Shown in pieces: positions 54,599-63,300 of a stretch of 64,000 nucleotides of DNA. The DNA is from an uncultured Bacilli bacterium (GTDB lineage Bacteria; Bacillota_I; Bacilli_A; RF39; UBA660): positions 31,214-95,213 of the forward strand of contig CAKPCJ010000001.1 in assembly GCA_934141575.1 (NCBI GenBank), read 5' to 3'. Position 1 is the first letter of the stretch. The number at the start of each line of letters is the position of its first letter. The notes under the pieces were generated by a model. That model was not told where the DNA came from and searched no databases. It saw nothing but the letters and a program-made list of their open reading frames with translations. A program made the translations under genes and the position numbers.

Positions 54599-54832
54599 TA
54601 AAAAAAATCACAATCCATAAGGACGTGATTCACGTGGTACCACCTTAATTCGTAATAAATAATTATTACCTCTAGTCTTTAACGCAGACATACGTAACTT
54701 TCTATTTACTTAAAAGTTAGACTCACTTGCTACCTTCTATATAGTTTATTATTAGTTTTCACCAAACACTAACTCTCTACAAATAAACTGATATATACTC
54801 CTCAAGATCAAAGTCATTACAATTTAATTATA
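54599..54832 (-). promoter_or_regulatory. T-box riboswitch (valine type) with promoter
   Basis: Minus strand. TTTACA (54849-54854) and TATAAT (54827-54832) with 16-base spacing lead into a Stem I with AGAGAGTTAGTGTTTGGTG and GAAAAC distal elements and a specifier loop GAAGGTAGC (GUA, valine). The T-box itself, AAGGTGGTACCACG, is at 54631-54650, followed by the terminator ATCACGTCCTTATGGATTGTGAT plus T8. Uncharged tRNA-Val would prevent termination. Confidence 0.88.
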
Positions 54833-54843
54833 TCATTTTTATA

Positions 54844-56496
54844 TTATTTGTAAATAGTAATTGTTCCATCAAAGTAAGAAATATTTTGGTCACACCATTC
54901 CTTTGATGGTTCATTACCAGCACCAAATGTTTCTGTTAAATTAATGCAAGTATATCCATCAAAATAAGATATAGCATTTTTGCCAGCATTATCATTATCA
55001 AGTCGAATATACATTTGAGAGTTTTCGGAAGTCTTTTTATCAATATACAATGATAATTTATTCCATGTAGCACTAACTTGGCCATTTGAATAATATATTC
55101 CTTCTGTTCCCTTCCAATTATCAGCATATAACATTAGTTGCACAGTACTATCCTTAGAAAGATATTCAACTTGGCAATAATATTTGTTGTCTTTTAATAT
55201 ACTTGTTTTTGCCTTATTTCCACTATTATCAGATTGTAGAAAATAATTTTCAGTATAAGTCGGATCTACAGGCGAAGCCATCACACTACTATTTCCATAG
55301 TATTTGTATTCTTCTGAACTCTGTATTTTAGAATTAGTCATATCCATCCAATTAGTAGTTCCATTTTCAAATGAACCATTTTTTACAACATTAGTAGCTG
55401 TATATGCAACTGGAGTTGTTGAAAGTAAACTTATTTTAGCATAACCGTTACCTTCATTACCAATCATAGTACTTGAACCAGCATGTGTAGGCATCGAAGC
55501 ATCTCCAGCTATCATCATACCATTATAAAATACTTTTCCTGAATAATGTTTAGATTGCCCCGTATGAATGATATTTCCTTCTATTGAAGATTCACTAATT
55601 GCATCGCATCCATAAAGACCGGATATAAATGATGAACCACCACCACCGCCAGACCAACTGTTTCCAGGATGATTACCATGTCCTCCCCCGTAGTATCCGC
55701 CGCCACCACCAGAAGAAGAATATCCATAATATCCTGCTGCATTTATTCCATATCCACCAATTCCAAATTTACCGGACATATTTTCAGTTTCTGCTGGATC
55801 TATAACTCCAGAAAATACACTGCCTGGCTTGCCACCATTAATTTGTGTTGCTCCGTGTCCACTGTAATCAGAGAATTTAGCATCTATACCATAAAAAGCT
55901 CCGCCATCACCACGTTGTAAACCAGCACTAACATTAATATACGTGCCTCCTCCACCTCCGGCCGCAACCATAATTCTAGATTTCAAACTATTAAAATCAT
56001 TCCAATCGCCAGAAGTTAACCTAACATCTGTTGCTCCGCCACCAGCTGATTCACCCGGTCCACCGCCATTGTAACCTCCTTCTGAAACCCAATAATTATT
56101 TTCTACTTTATTAATTTCACTTCCACCTACATATACATATATATTTTCTCCTTTAGTTAAATAAATAATACCTTTAGTATAAGCTCCTCTTCCTGCAGTA
56201 TTTGGAGAAGTATCTCTATTTACAGTACCACCTGCTCCCCACAATTCAATATTGTAATATCCATCTGTGGGTACAGTAAATGTTTGATAATTGCCAGTAT
56301 AATCAAATTCCCATTGTCTAGCAACATCAAAAGTATATTTGTCATTCAATTTAGTAATTATATTTCTAGATATATAATTTAATTTATTTTGTCTAGCATT
56401 CATTATAGCTAGCATACCTATCATAAGTACTAAAAATAATAACAGTAATGAATAAAGCATTCCCGTAACTAAAAAACCTCTATTATTATTCTTCAT
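54844..56496 (-). CDS. Glycine-rich surface protein with N-terminal pilin-like helix
   Basis: 550 residues from ATG 56496 (AGGTGAT site). A pilin-like start (NNNRGFLVTGMLYSLLLLFL) with a helix of about 28 residues, no Glu5. Then a glycine-rich domain of the ALK/LTK type (YNIELWGAGG, GGYNGGGPGESAGGGATDVRL is split, VAAGGGGGTYI, SSGGGGGYYGGGHG), and a C-terminal carbohydrate-binding-like domain (VVKNGSFENGTTNWMDMT; YFDGTITIYK). Probable envelope or extracellular protein. Upstream of the T-box on the same strand. Confidence 0.75.
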   Translation of the reverse strand: MKNNNRGFLVTGMLYSLLLLFLVLMIGMLAIMNARQNKLNYISRNIITKLNDKYTFDVARQWEFDYTGNYQTFTVPTDGYYNIELWGAGGTVNRDTSPNTAGRGAYTKGIIYLTKGENIYVYVGGSEINKVENNYWVSEGGYNGGGPGESAGGGATDVRLTSGDWNDFNSLKSRIMVAAGGGGGTYINVSAGLQRGDGGAFYGIDAKFSDYSGHGATQINGGKPGSVFSGVIDPAETENMSGKFGIGGYGINAAGYYGYSSSGGGGGYYGGGHGNHPGNSWSGGGGGSSFISGLYGCDAISESSIEGNIIHTGQSKHYSGKVFYNGMMIAGDASMPTHAGSSTMIGNEGNGYAKISLLSTTPVAYTATNVVKNGSFENGTTNWMDMTNSKIQSSEEYKYYGNSSVMASPVDPTYTENYFLQSDNSGNKAKTSILKDNKYYCQVEYLSKDSTVQLMLYADNWKGTEGIYYSNGQVSATWNKLSLYIDKKTSENSQMYIRLDNDNAGKNAISYFDGYTCINLTETFGAGNEPSKEWCDQNISYFDGTITIYK

Positions 56497-56582
56497 ATTA
56501 TCACCTAGTATAAGTATATAATATTTTAAATTGGTTTTCAATGAATTATTTTATTAGAAGATATAATAAATGTAAAAATTAT

Positions 56583-56606
56583 AAAAAAAAGAAAGTTAAA
56601 CTTTCC
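56583..56606 (-). terminator. Terminator of the subtilase gene
   Basis: GAAAGTTTAACTTTC stem with T8 on the minus strand next to the stop codon at 56606. Confidence 0.7.
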
Positions 56607-59600
56607 TAATTTCCTACTGTGCTTTGATCAGAATGATAACTCATCTCATTATGTATTACTAATTCACCATTTTTAATTGAAAATACTTTCCATAAGGTTC
56701 CATCTTTATTTGGAACATTAAATACTATTGGCTCTTCTACTCCATATTTATACAATTTAACCTGTGCTCCAGATAATGAAAGTGCATTTGAATTAGCAGA
56801 AGATCTATTTGAAAAATCTTGTACGTAATAAGTATATGCTCCATCTACTCCTACATATACAGATGTTGTTTCAGGGCCATAACTAGATGTATCATCAACA
56901 TCCAAATTATCATATTGAACACTATTATAATAATAGCTTTTATTGCTGTAATATATATGGAAACGTGAACCATCTGGTGTTGGGCCAACTAAATGTGAAT
57001 CCAAATCCCTAGGATTTTCTCCCCAAGTAAGAATCGCTCTTATTTCTCCTTCTTTCAATACCGGAGTTATTGTACAATTTTGATTATTTGTTGTTTCTTT
57101 TGGAAGTACCAATATATTTGATTTACCAGATACATAGTTATCTGCACTAGCGTATGCAGTATAATTTCCAGGTTCTAACTCAACTTTATAACTACCCATT
57201 GTATCACTAGATATTTCAGTAACCAAATTTTCGGTAACGTTAGATATTCCTCTATATATTTTTATTTTGGCATTTAGTATATGTTCTCCATTAAATGCAT
57301 CTACAACATAACCAGTTGCAAACCCATTTTCAGTTCCATTTTCAGTATTTACAAGTTTAAGTAAAACATTATATGTAACCGTTTCTTCAGATATTTTTAT
57401 ATTATACTCAGTCTCACTGACATAGCCATTAAACTTAATTTCCATGTTATAAGTCCCAATTGGTAATATAAAATCATAATTACCATTAGTAAGATACCTA
57501 GCTTCTTCATCTGCAGCAACATACTTTTTACTACTATCATTTACATCTGTAAATATAATAGTACCATTTGATGTAGGTGGTTTATTTGTTTTTGCATCAT
57601 TTATCGTTCCTTGTATAAATCCATACTTTGTATCATCTTTTTTAGCAGGTGTAGCATTCGGTTCAATAAATTCTTTTACTACTTGTAATGCCAAATAAGT
57701 ATTTAAAACACCGTACATTTTTTTATTAACAGACAAAGTTTCTTTAGTGCCATTAACTATTGCCCCCTTAACATCTTCAGCCTTTAAATCAGGATTATAT
57801 GAATATAATAAACTAGCTGTTCCTGCAACTAACGGCGTAGCTTGTGACGTTCCAATCATCCATTCATAATCATCGTTATAAATAGAACTATATATTGTTC
57901 CAGGGGCAAATATATCTATTATTTCACCCGTATTTGAATAATCAGCTCTTGAAGTTATTAATATATTCTTTGAATTTGTACTAACAATACCCGGAGCTAT
58001 TGAAGAACCTACTATAATTGTACGATTTCTCATGAACTCATTTTCAGATAAAATTCTGTTATATAAGTCACTTGTTGCATCAGCCCCATAATCATTTCCA
58101 GCAGACTTTGCTATAACAAAATCTTTTTCTGTTTTCTGTATTATGTTAAAGAAATTATCAAAATATTTTTTATATTCATTGTATTCATCATCGCTATAAT
58201 TAGTAAATGATATACTCATATTTATAACTCTTACATTTGACATAATTAAATTACTTAGTGCATAAGATAGTGAAAATGTATCTCCCGCATAAGCCATTGC
58301 ACCATCTATTCTACCGTAATATCGTTTAGCATCATCACTAAATTCATCCCAAAAATCTTCTTTATCAAAATAATACCAATGACTAGCATAAAACAAGTTT
58401 ACATTATCATTTATACCATCAATTCCATCTTTATCATGTTTAGCAGACATAATTCCAGAAACATGCGTACCATGTGATCTATAGCCAAGATAACCGCAAC
58501 CATTTATATCATCTTTATTAAATTCATTATCTTCATCGTGATTGTACTTCTTATAAAAAGATAATATGTGATCAATATCATATAATCCACCCTGATCAGT
58601 TTGTGGAATAAAAATATTATTTTTATTAGTATTAAGTTCTTTATGCCTATAATCAATAGGTGAATCAATAAGTCCAACATTTATAACAGTTGGAGAAGTA
58701 ACCTCTTTATACGCTTTATCAGCATCCAAATAAGATAATTGATATTTTTTCGAAAAATGTATATCCCCGCCAATTCTAGGAGCACCAATTTTATTATAAA
58801 CGATCTTATTAACATCAGGATTATCTTTTGTTAAATAATTATAAGATACATTCAAAACATTTTCTTCTTTACTCAACAATTCTTTAGCACTATTTATATC
58901 GCCATTTATCTTTATTTGGTAAATATTTGCATAATACAATTCGCCAACAATTTCACCATTAACTTTTTCTATTAATTCTTTAGCCTTTTTATTTGATACA
59001 TCTGAACCAAAAGTAACAACCAACTCATCACTAACAATATATGTATCAGTTGATATTTTTTTAATATTATTAGGACTTAACTTAGCAATATAACCAATAT
59101 CAAATTCAATATCAATACACTCAACATCTTTTGTGCCTAAAATAGATTCTACATAAAAACAAAGTTGTCTTTTTCCAACTGGAATACTTAGATCTTTAAA
59201 ATCTATATTCTTTCTAAATAAAGAGCCATCAGCATTAATTTTAGTATATGACTTTATATCATTTTCATCCTTAGGATCTATAGCGTAAAGTACATTTAAT
59301 ATTGGCTTATTAGATGAAATTTTTACGTTAAAATTAAGTACGCCATCTTTTGTTTTTGTTTTGCCCTCTTCTTGTAATGTTGCTTTAAATTTAAACACAA
59401 ATACATAACATATAACTAAACAAATTATAAGCAAAGCTATACCCGCTAAAATTATAAATCCTTTTCTAATTTTTTTACGTGGTTTTTTTGCTTGTAAAAC
59501 TTCTGCACTTTTATCAGTAACAGGCGGATCTAAATCTTTATTTTGAGTATCATCAATAACTTGTTTATTTTCACTAATATTTAGCTCTTGATGTGCAACC

Positions 59601-59812
59601 TCATTATTTGTTTCTATGGCAGTATCAGTCTCAACTTTAACTATTTCTTTAGTACTTTTCTTAGTTTTGTCATTAACCGTTTTATTATTTTTTTCACTAC
59701 TTTTTTTATTATTTATATTTTTTTGCGTTTTAGGAATATTTTTCCTTGTACTACTGTTCTTAGTATTAGTTTTTTTAGTACTTTTCTTCGCTTTATTACT
59801 TTCTGATGACAT
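56606..59812 (-). CDS. Membrane-anchored subtilisin-like (S8) protease
   Basis: 1068 residues. A Lys/Ser/Thr-rich cytosolic N-terminus, helix near 118-138 (FIILAGIALLIICLVICYVF), Ig-like region, a prodomain-like segment (VSDELVVTFGSDVSNKKAKELI is split), then the catalytic domain: Asp in VGLIDSP (about 380; Ser-Pro instead of Thr/Ser-Gly), His in RSHGTHVSGIM (about 455), Asn in KSAGNDYG, Ser in GTSQATPL (about 680). C-terminal regions look like carboxypeptidase-regulatory beta domains and a YfaP-like domain (WGENPRDLDSHLVGPT). Protease facing outside; partner of the glycine-rich protein by position. Confidence 0.88.
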   Translation of the reverse strand: MSSESNKAKKSTKKTNTKNSSTRKNIPKTQKNINNKKSSEKNNKTVNDKTKKSTKEIVKVETDTAIETNNEVAHQELNISENKQVIDDTQNKDLDPPVTDKSAEVLQAKKPRKKIRKGFIILAGIALLIICLVICYVFVFKFKATLQEEGKTKTKDGVLNFNVKISSNKPILNVLYAIDPKDENDIKSYTKINADGSLFRKNIDFKDLSIPVGKRQLCFYVESILGTKDVECIDIEFDIGYIAKLSPNNIKKISTDTYIVSDELVVTFGSDVSNKKAKELIEKVNGEIVGELYYANIYQIKINGDINSAKELLSKEENVLNVSYNYLTKDNPDVNKIVYNKIGAPRIGGDIHFSKKYQLSYLDADKAYKEVTSPTVINVGLIDSPIDYRHKELNTNKNNIFIPQTDQGGLYDIDHILSFYKKYNHDEDNEFNKDDINGCGYLGYRSHGTHVSGIMSAKHDKDGIDGINDNVNLFYASHWYYFDKEDFWDEFSDDAKRYYGRIDGAMAYAGDTFSLSYALSNLIMSNVRVINMSISFTNYSDDEYNEYKKYFDNFFNIIQKTEKDFVIAKSAGNDYGADATSDLYNRILSENEFMRNRTIIVGSSIAPGIVSTNSKNILITSRADYSNTGEIIDIFAPGTIYSSIYNDDYEWMIGTSQATPLVAGTASLLYSYNPDLKAEDVKGAIVNGTKETLSVNKKMYGVLNTYLALQVVKEFIEPNATPAKKDDTKYGFIQGTINDAKTNKPPTSNGTIIFTDVNDSSKKYVAADEEARYLTNGNYDFILPIGTYNMEIKFNGYVSETEYNIKISEETVTYNVLLKLVNTENGTENGFATGYVVDAFNGEHILNAKIKIYRGISNVTENLVTEISSDTMGSYKVELEPGNYTAYASADNYVSGKSNILVLPKETTNNQNCTITPVLKEGEIRAILTWGENPRDLDSHLVGPTPDGSRFHIYYSNKSYYYNSVQYDNLDVDDTSSYGPETTSVYVGVDGAYTYYVQDFSNRSSANSNALSLSGAQVKLYKYGVEEPIVFNVPNKDGTLWKVFSIKNGELVIHNEMSYHSDQSTVGN

Positions 59813-59880
59813 ACTTACTCTTCTCCTTACTCTTTACAAAAATATTATATAATTATTATTTATTTTATTCAATATTATTA

Positions 59881-59914
59881 AAAAACTAATATCTATAATT
59901 AGATATTAGTTTTA
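59881..59914. terminator. Terminator between deacetylase and subtilase
   Basis: AAAACTAATATCTA-...-TAGATATTAGTTTT symmetrical hairpin about 75 bases after the deacetylase stop. Confidence 0.7.
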
Positions 59915-59988
59915 ATTATTTGTTATTTATACTAAAATTCAATAGAAATACAATCAATTGTATACACGCCAATACCATCATTTTTTCT

Positions 59989-61257
59989 TTAATATGTAAC
60001 TATTTTTTTGGAAGTAATATTATCACTAAGTAATTGTTTATCCTGTTCTTTAACAGTAATAACATCTTTAAATCCATCTGATATATACCTATTTTTTTCA
60101 AGAAGTTTAAAAACCATTTCAATATCAAAGTCTTTACCATTATTATCATAAGCTCTGCATCTTTTTATATACGTTATATTAAAATTTTTGTTATACGGTG
60201 AAACTTCAGGTTCCCATCCTACTCGTAAAGCCGCTAATGTCTTATATGAATATCCATCATATTCGCCTTCCAAAACATACGGATAATTTTGATGAGTCCT
60301 ACTAGTTGGTTTTCCATATGGTAACGCCAAAATATTAACATATTTGTCAGGTATTAAAGAATCTAATTTTTTGTAAACACTAGCTATAACTTTTTGGGTT
60401 TTCTCTATAGTAGTAGATGCTAAGTCATTATGTGACTCAGTATGATTACCAATATCATAACCATGTTCAACTAACCACTTAACTATCTTGTCATTATATT
60501 CCTTTTGATTAAATAATGCACTTGTAACGAAAAATGTAGCTGTTACATTAAAATCAGGATATTTTTTCTTAAATTCTTCTAAAATACCAACCGCACTATT
60601 GGGATCTATTATTATATTCCCATCTGAATCAAGCCCTGTTACTTTTATATTATTAGATGCCCCATCATCAAATGTAAGAACAATTGGTGAATATCCAAGT
60701 GGAACATCTATATCACCATTAACATAATCAATAAGTCTAATCATCCTATAACCTAGAGAATAATATTTTTCAAGATCATTTCTAAATGCTTCAGCAGTTC
60801 TATTGTAACCATCTTTATCCACATTTCCTCCAGTGTACGCTGTTGAAGAAGATTCTACATTATGGATTCCATGATACATCATTATAGGAACTTTTCCTAA
60901 TTCATTTACTTGTTTTTCTTTTAAAACTTCCTTTTCAATCTCGCCCTTAGAAATAACAACATCAATTGATTTAACTTCAGTAAGTTTAGTACCTGCTTTA
61001 ACAGATTGGCTAATAACCTTATCTTTATCAATGTCATAATTATATTCATAAGATATATTAACTTTAATATTATTTTCTTTAGAGTATTTATTAATTTCTT
61101 CTGATGTATACATTGTTAAATCATCTAATTTTTTTTCTTCTTCTTTATGATTGTTACTAACTAATCTAACAATAAGAGACACAATTAAATAAATTACAAG
61201 TAATAATATAATAACAGCAATAATACAATTTTTAACTTTTAATTTTCTTCTTTTCAT
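59989..61257 (-). CDS. Polysaccharide deacetylase with PASTA-like domain
   Basis: 422 residues from ATG 61257 (GGGTGAT site). Helix at about 8-30, a PASTA-like segment (KDKVISQSVKAGTKLTEVKS, VVISKG), then NodB domain: MMYHGIHNV, LTFDDGASNNIKV, GNHTESHNDLAST (H-x3-H zinc site), and ALPYGKPTSRTHQNYPY. Likely deacetylates wall glycan outside the membrane. Sits between the ysxE-like gene and the subtilase. Confidence 0.87.
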   Translation of the reverse strand: MKRRKLKVKNCIIAVIILLLVIYLIVSLIVRLVSNNHKEEEKKLDDLTMYTSEEINKYSKENNIKVNISYEYNYDIDKDKVISQSVKAGTKLTEVKSIDVVISKGEIEKEVLKEKQVNELGKVPIMMYHGIHNVESSSTAYTGGNVDKDGYNRTAEAFRNDLEKYYSLGYRMIRLIDYVNGDIDVPLGYSPIVLTFDDGASNNIKVTGLDSDGNIIIDPNSAVGILEEFKKKYPDFNVTATFFVTSALFNQKEYNDKIVKWLVEHGYDIGNHTESHNDLASTTIEKTQKVIASVYKKLDSLIPDKYVNILALPYGKPTSRTHQNYPYVLEGEYDGYSYKTLAALRVGWEPEVSPYNKNFNITYIKRCRAYDNNGKDFDIEMVFKLLEKNRYISDGFKDVITVKEQDKQLLSDNITSKKIVTY

Positions 61258-61306
61258 AGTATCACCCATATTCTTATTATATCATATATTATACTAGGTG
61301 ATTTAC

Positions 61307-61501
61307 ATGTTTAATAAATTCAATCGTTATTGTTCTTTCTTTGGGGTATTTTGGGGTATAATACTACTCATTTTAGGTTTATTAATCATATACCAAACTA
61401 TATTAACAATATTCTTATTTTTAAGAATAAATATGTTTATATTACTTGTACTTATTTGCTGTTTCTTTTGTTGTTTGTTTAAATGTATCTGGTTTTATTA
61501 A
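61307..61501 (+). CDS. Possible small membrane protein, 64 aa
   Basis: ATG 61307 with TAGGTGAT upstream and a TATTAT box. Two strongly hydrophobic segments (FWGIILLILGLLIIYQTI; FILLVLICCFFCCLF). The last 60 bases overlap, antisense, the end of the ysxE-like gene. Plus-strand orphan among minus-strand genes; may be spurious. Confidence 0.35.
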   Translation: MFNKFNRYCSFFGVFWGIILLILGLLIIYQTILTIFLFLRINMFILLVLICCFFCCLFKCIWFY

Positions 61502-62380
61502 TTTTTCAGTTTTATAAATGTATTCCAAATATCTATTTATTTTAATACAATTTTCAAGTTCATTTTGAGTAAATTCTATTTTAGGAGGTATAGATAATAA
61601 TATAAATAAAAGCATTTTTTCTTCCATTAACAAAGGATATTTAGATACATATATATTGTACAATTCCTCAAAATCAAAATCTAAATAGTGATTCCTATAA
61701 AATTTATAAAAATCGTATATTGGAATATCCATTTTAGCATTATTCCAACTTATAAGATATGGGCTACTATTTTCCAAAATATGATCTACTTTTAAATTGT
61801 TATGAACAGTAACTAATCTTTCTTTTGTTTTATTGCTTACAAGTGTATACCATTCTTCTAAATAATATTTACAAAAATCTAAAGAAGAAAATACTATACT
61901 TATGTTCCTAGCAAGATGATATTCTGATGGGCTCATATATTTTCTAGATTCTATAAATGTTATTAAATCCATATAATATTTGGATAAATCATCTAATTTT
62001 ACTTTTATATCTTCATATTTTTCTTTAAATATATCTATTGATACCTCTTTATAATAGGTTGTTTTATTATGCAATAAACTCATCATATTAATAATATCTA
62101 TTGCCTTTTGTTCATTTGGTGTAGGAATATCTTCTATATATTCATACATCTCATAATCATCATCACTTTTAATAAGTTTAGGAAAATAATTAAAACTTCT
62201 AGAACTTAAATAACTATATATTTTTCTTGTTTGTTCTTTGTTATTTTCATCTCTACTATTACTAATTTTTTTTAAAACAAAACGCCCAGAATCAGTAGTT
62301 ATAATATAAGCATTTTGCTTAATTGTATACCTAACTGGTTTAAGAGCGTATTTTTTTAATACATCACCTATATTATTCAT
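61442..62380 (-). CDS. ysxE: CotS/YsxE-like spore coat kinase-fold protein
   Basis: 312 residues. Aminoglycoside-phosphotransferase-like fold: YIITTDSGRFVLKKIS (ATP Lys), MYEYIEDIPTP, LVTVHNNLKVDHILE in place of the HxD catalytic loop, and ISWNNAKMDIPIYDFYKF. In Bacillus ysxE follows spoVID, exactly the order here (8-base overlap). Active-site Asp appears replaced by Asn, so activity is doubtful. Confidence 0.78.
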   Translation of the reverse strand: MNNIGDVLKKYALKPVRYTIKQNAYIITTDSGRFVLKKISNSRDENNKEQTRKIYSYLSSRSFNYFPKLIKSDDDYEMYEYIEDIPTPNEQKAIDIINMMSLLHNKTTYYKEVSIDIFKEKYEDIKVKLDDLSKYYMDLITFIESRKYMSPSEYHLARNISIVFSSLDFCKYYLEEWYTLVSNKTKERLVTVHNNLKVDHILENSSPYLISWNNAKMDIPIYDFYKFYRNHYLDFDFEELYNIYVSKYPLLMEEKMLLFILLSIPPKIEFTQNELENCIKINRYLEYIYKTEKLIKPDTFKQTTKETANKYK

Positions 62381-63110
62381 TTGAAGTAGCTGGTATTATA
62401 AGTTTATTCCCAAGTGATATTTCTTCCATTGTATTATAATTTAAAAATTCCTCTTTTGTTATATTGTATTTTTTCAAAATAGAATCAATATCTTCATTTT
62501 CCCTAACTATATGAACATGATAAGTAACAAAAGTTTCTTCTTCCTCACTATTTATTGCACTAAAAAGAGTTTTAACATTATCATCTACTTCTTCTTCCTT
62601 AACATCCTGAGTTACTGTTTTCTCTTGAACCTTTTCTATAATAGCATCCTCCCTAGTATCATTTTTTTTATTATCATCTTCGCTAGAAAACCTAAAAACT
62701 TCTTCTTTTGGTTCTTCTTCGGTTTCCAATGTTTCCACTTCTTTAGGAACTTCATTTAAAATAGCATCTTCAATTGGTTTATTTTCTATTACCTCACCTT
62801 CTATTGAAACCTCAATATTTACTCTTAAAGTATCATCATTAATTATTTCATAATAAAAATCTTCTATATCAACAGATGTTTCATCAATAGAATATGAATT
62901 ATCAAGTGCTATATCAAATGGTAATTCGTAATTAAATAACTCTAATCTATTGCTATTACTAGATATTTTATAATCACCACTTATAATAAATTCACCCGTT
63001 ATAAAATTATCACTACCTAATTTTAAATTATGTTCAAGTGATATACTAGTTATTTCTTCTAGTTTTGTTTTAAATACTATATCTTTTTTAAATGGTATTA
63101 CTTGTCTCAT
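62373..63110 (-). CDS. spoVID: Spore coat morphogenetic protein SpoVID-like
   Basis: 245 residues. N-terminal SipL/SpoVID-like beta domain (KLEEITSISLEHNL, FITGEFIISGDYK), long acidic linker (about 110-185, Glu-rich) and a C-terminal LysM domain (YHVHIVRENEDIDSILKKY, EFLNYN, GNKLIIPA). Guides coat assembly on the spore surface. GAAAGGAG ribosome site. Confidence 0.83.
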   Translation of the reverse strand: MRQVIPFKKDIVFKTKLEEITSISLEHNLKLGSDNFITGEFIISGDYKISSNSNRLELFNYELPFDIALDNSYSIDETSVDIEDFYYEIINDDTLRVNIEVSIEGEVIENKPIEDAILNEVPKEVETLETEEEPKEEVFRFSSEDDNKKNDTREDAIIEKVQEKTVTQDVKEEEVDDNVKTLFSAINSEEEETFVTYHVHIVRENEDIDSILKKYNITKEEFLNYNTMEEISLGNKLIIPATSNE

Positions 63111-63191
63111 AATATTTCTCCTTTCATTTCAATTAATTATATGAAAGAAAAATATTTATATGAAAAAATTACTTATTCATAATACATTTAT

Positions 63192-63240
63192 AAAAAAACG
63201 GCTCTACTCACCTTAAGTAAACTTAAGACGAGCTTTACCG
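63192..63240 (-). terminator. Terminator of the edge gene
   Basis: CGG...GCTC..CTTAAGT-TT-ACTTAAG..GAG..GAGCCG long hairpin with T7 on the minus strand, downstream of the stop at 63301. Confidence 0.75.
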
Positions 63241-63300
63241 TTATCACATTTTGTCTTCTTTCAAAGCACTTTCGTTATCTTATTCACTACATTATACATA

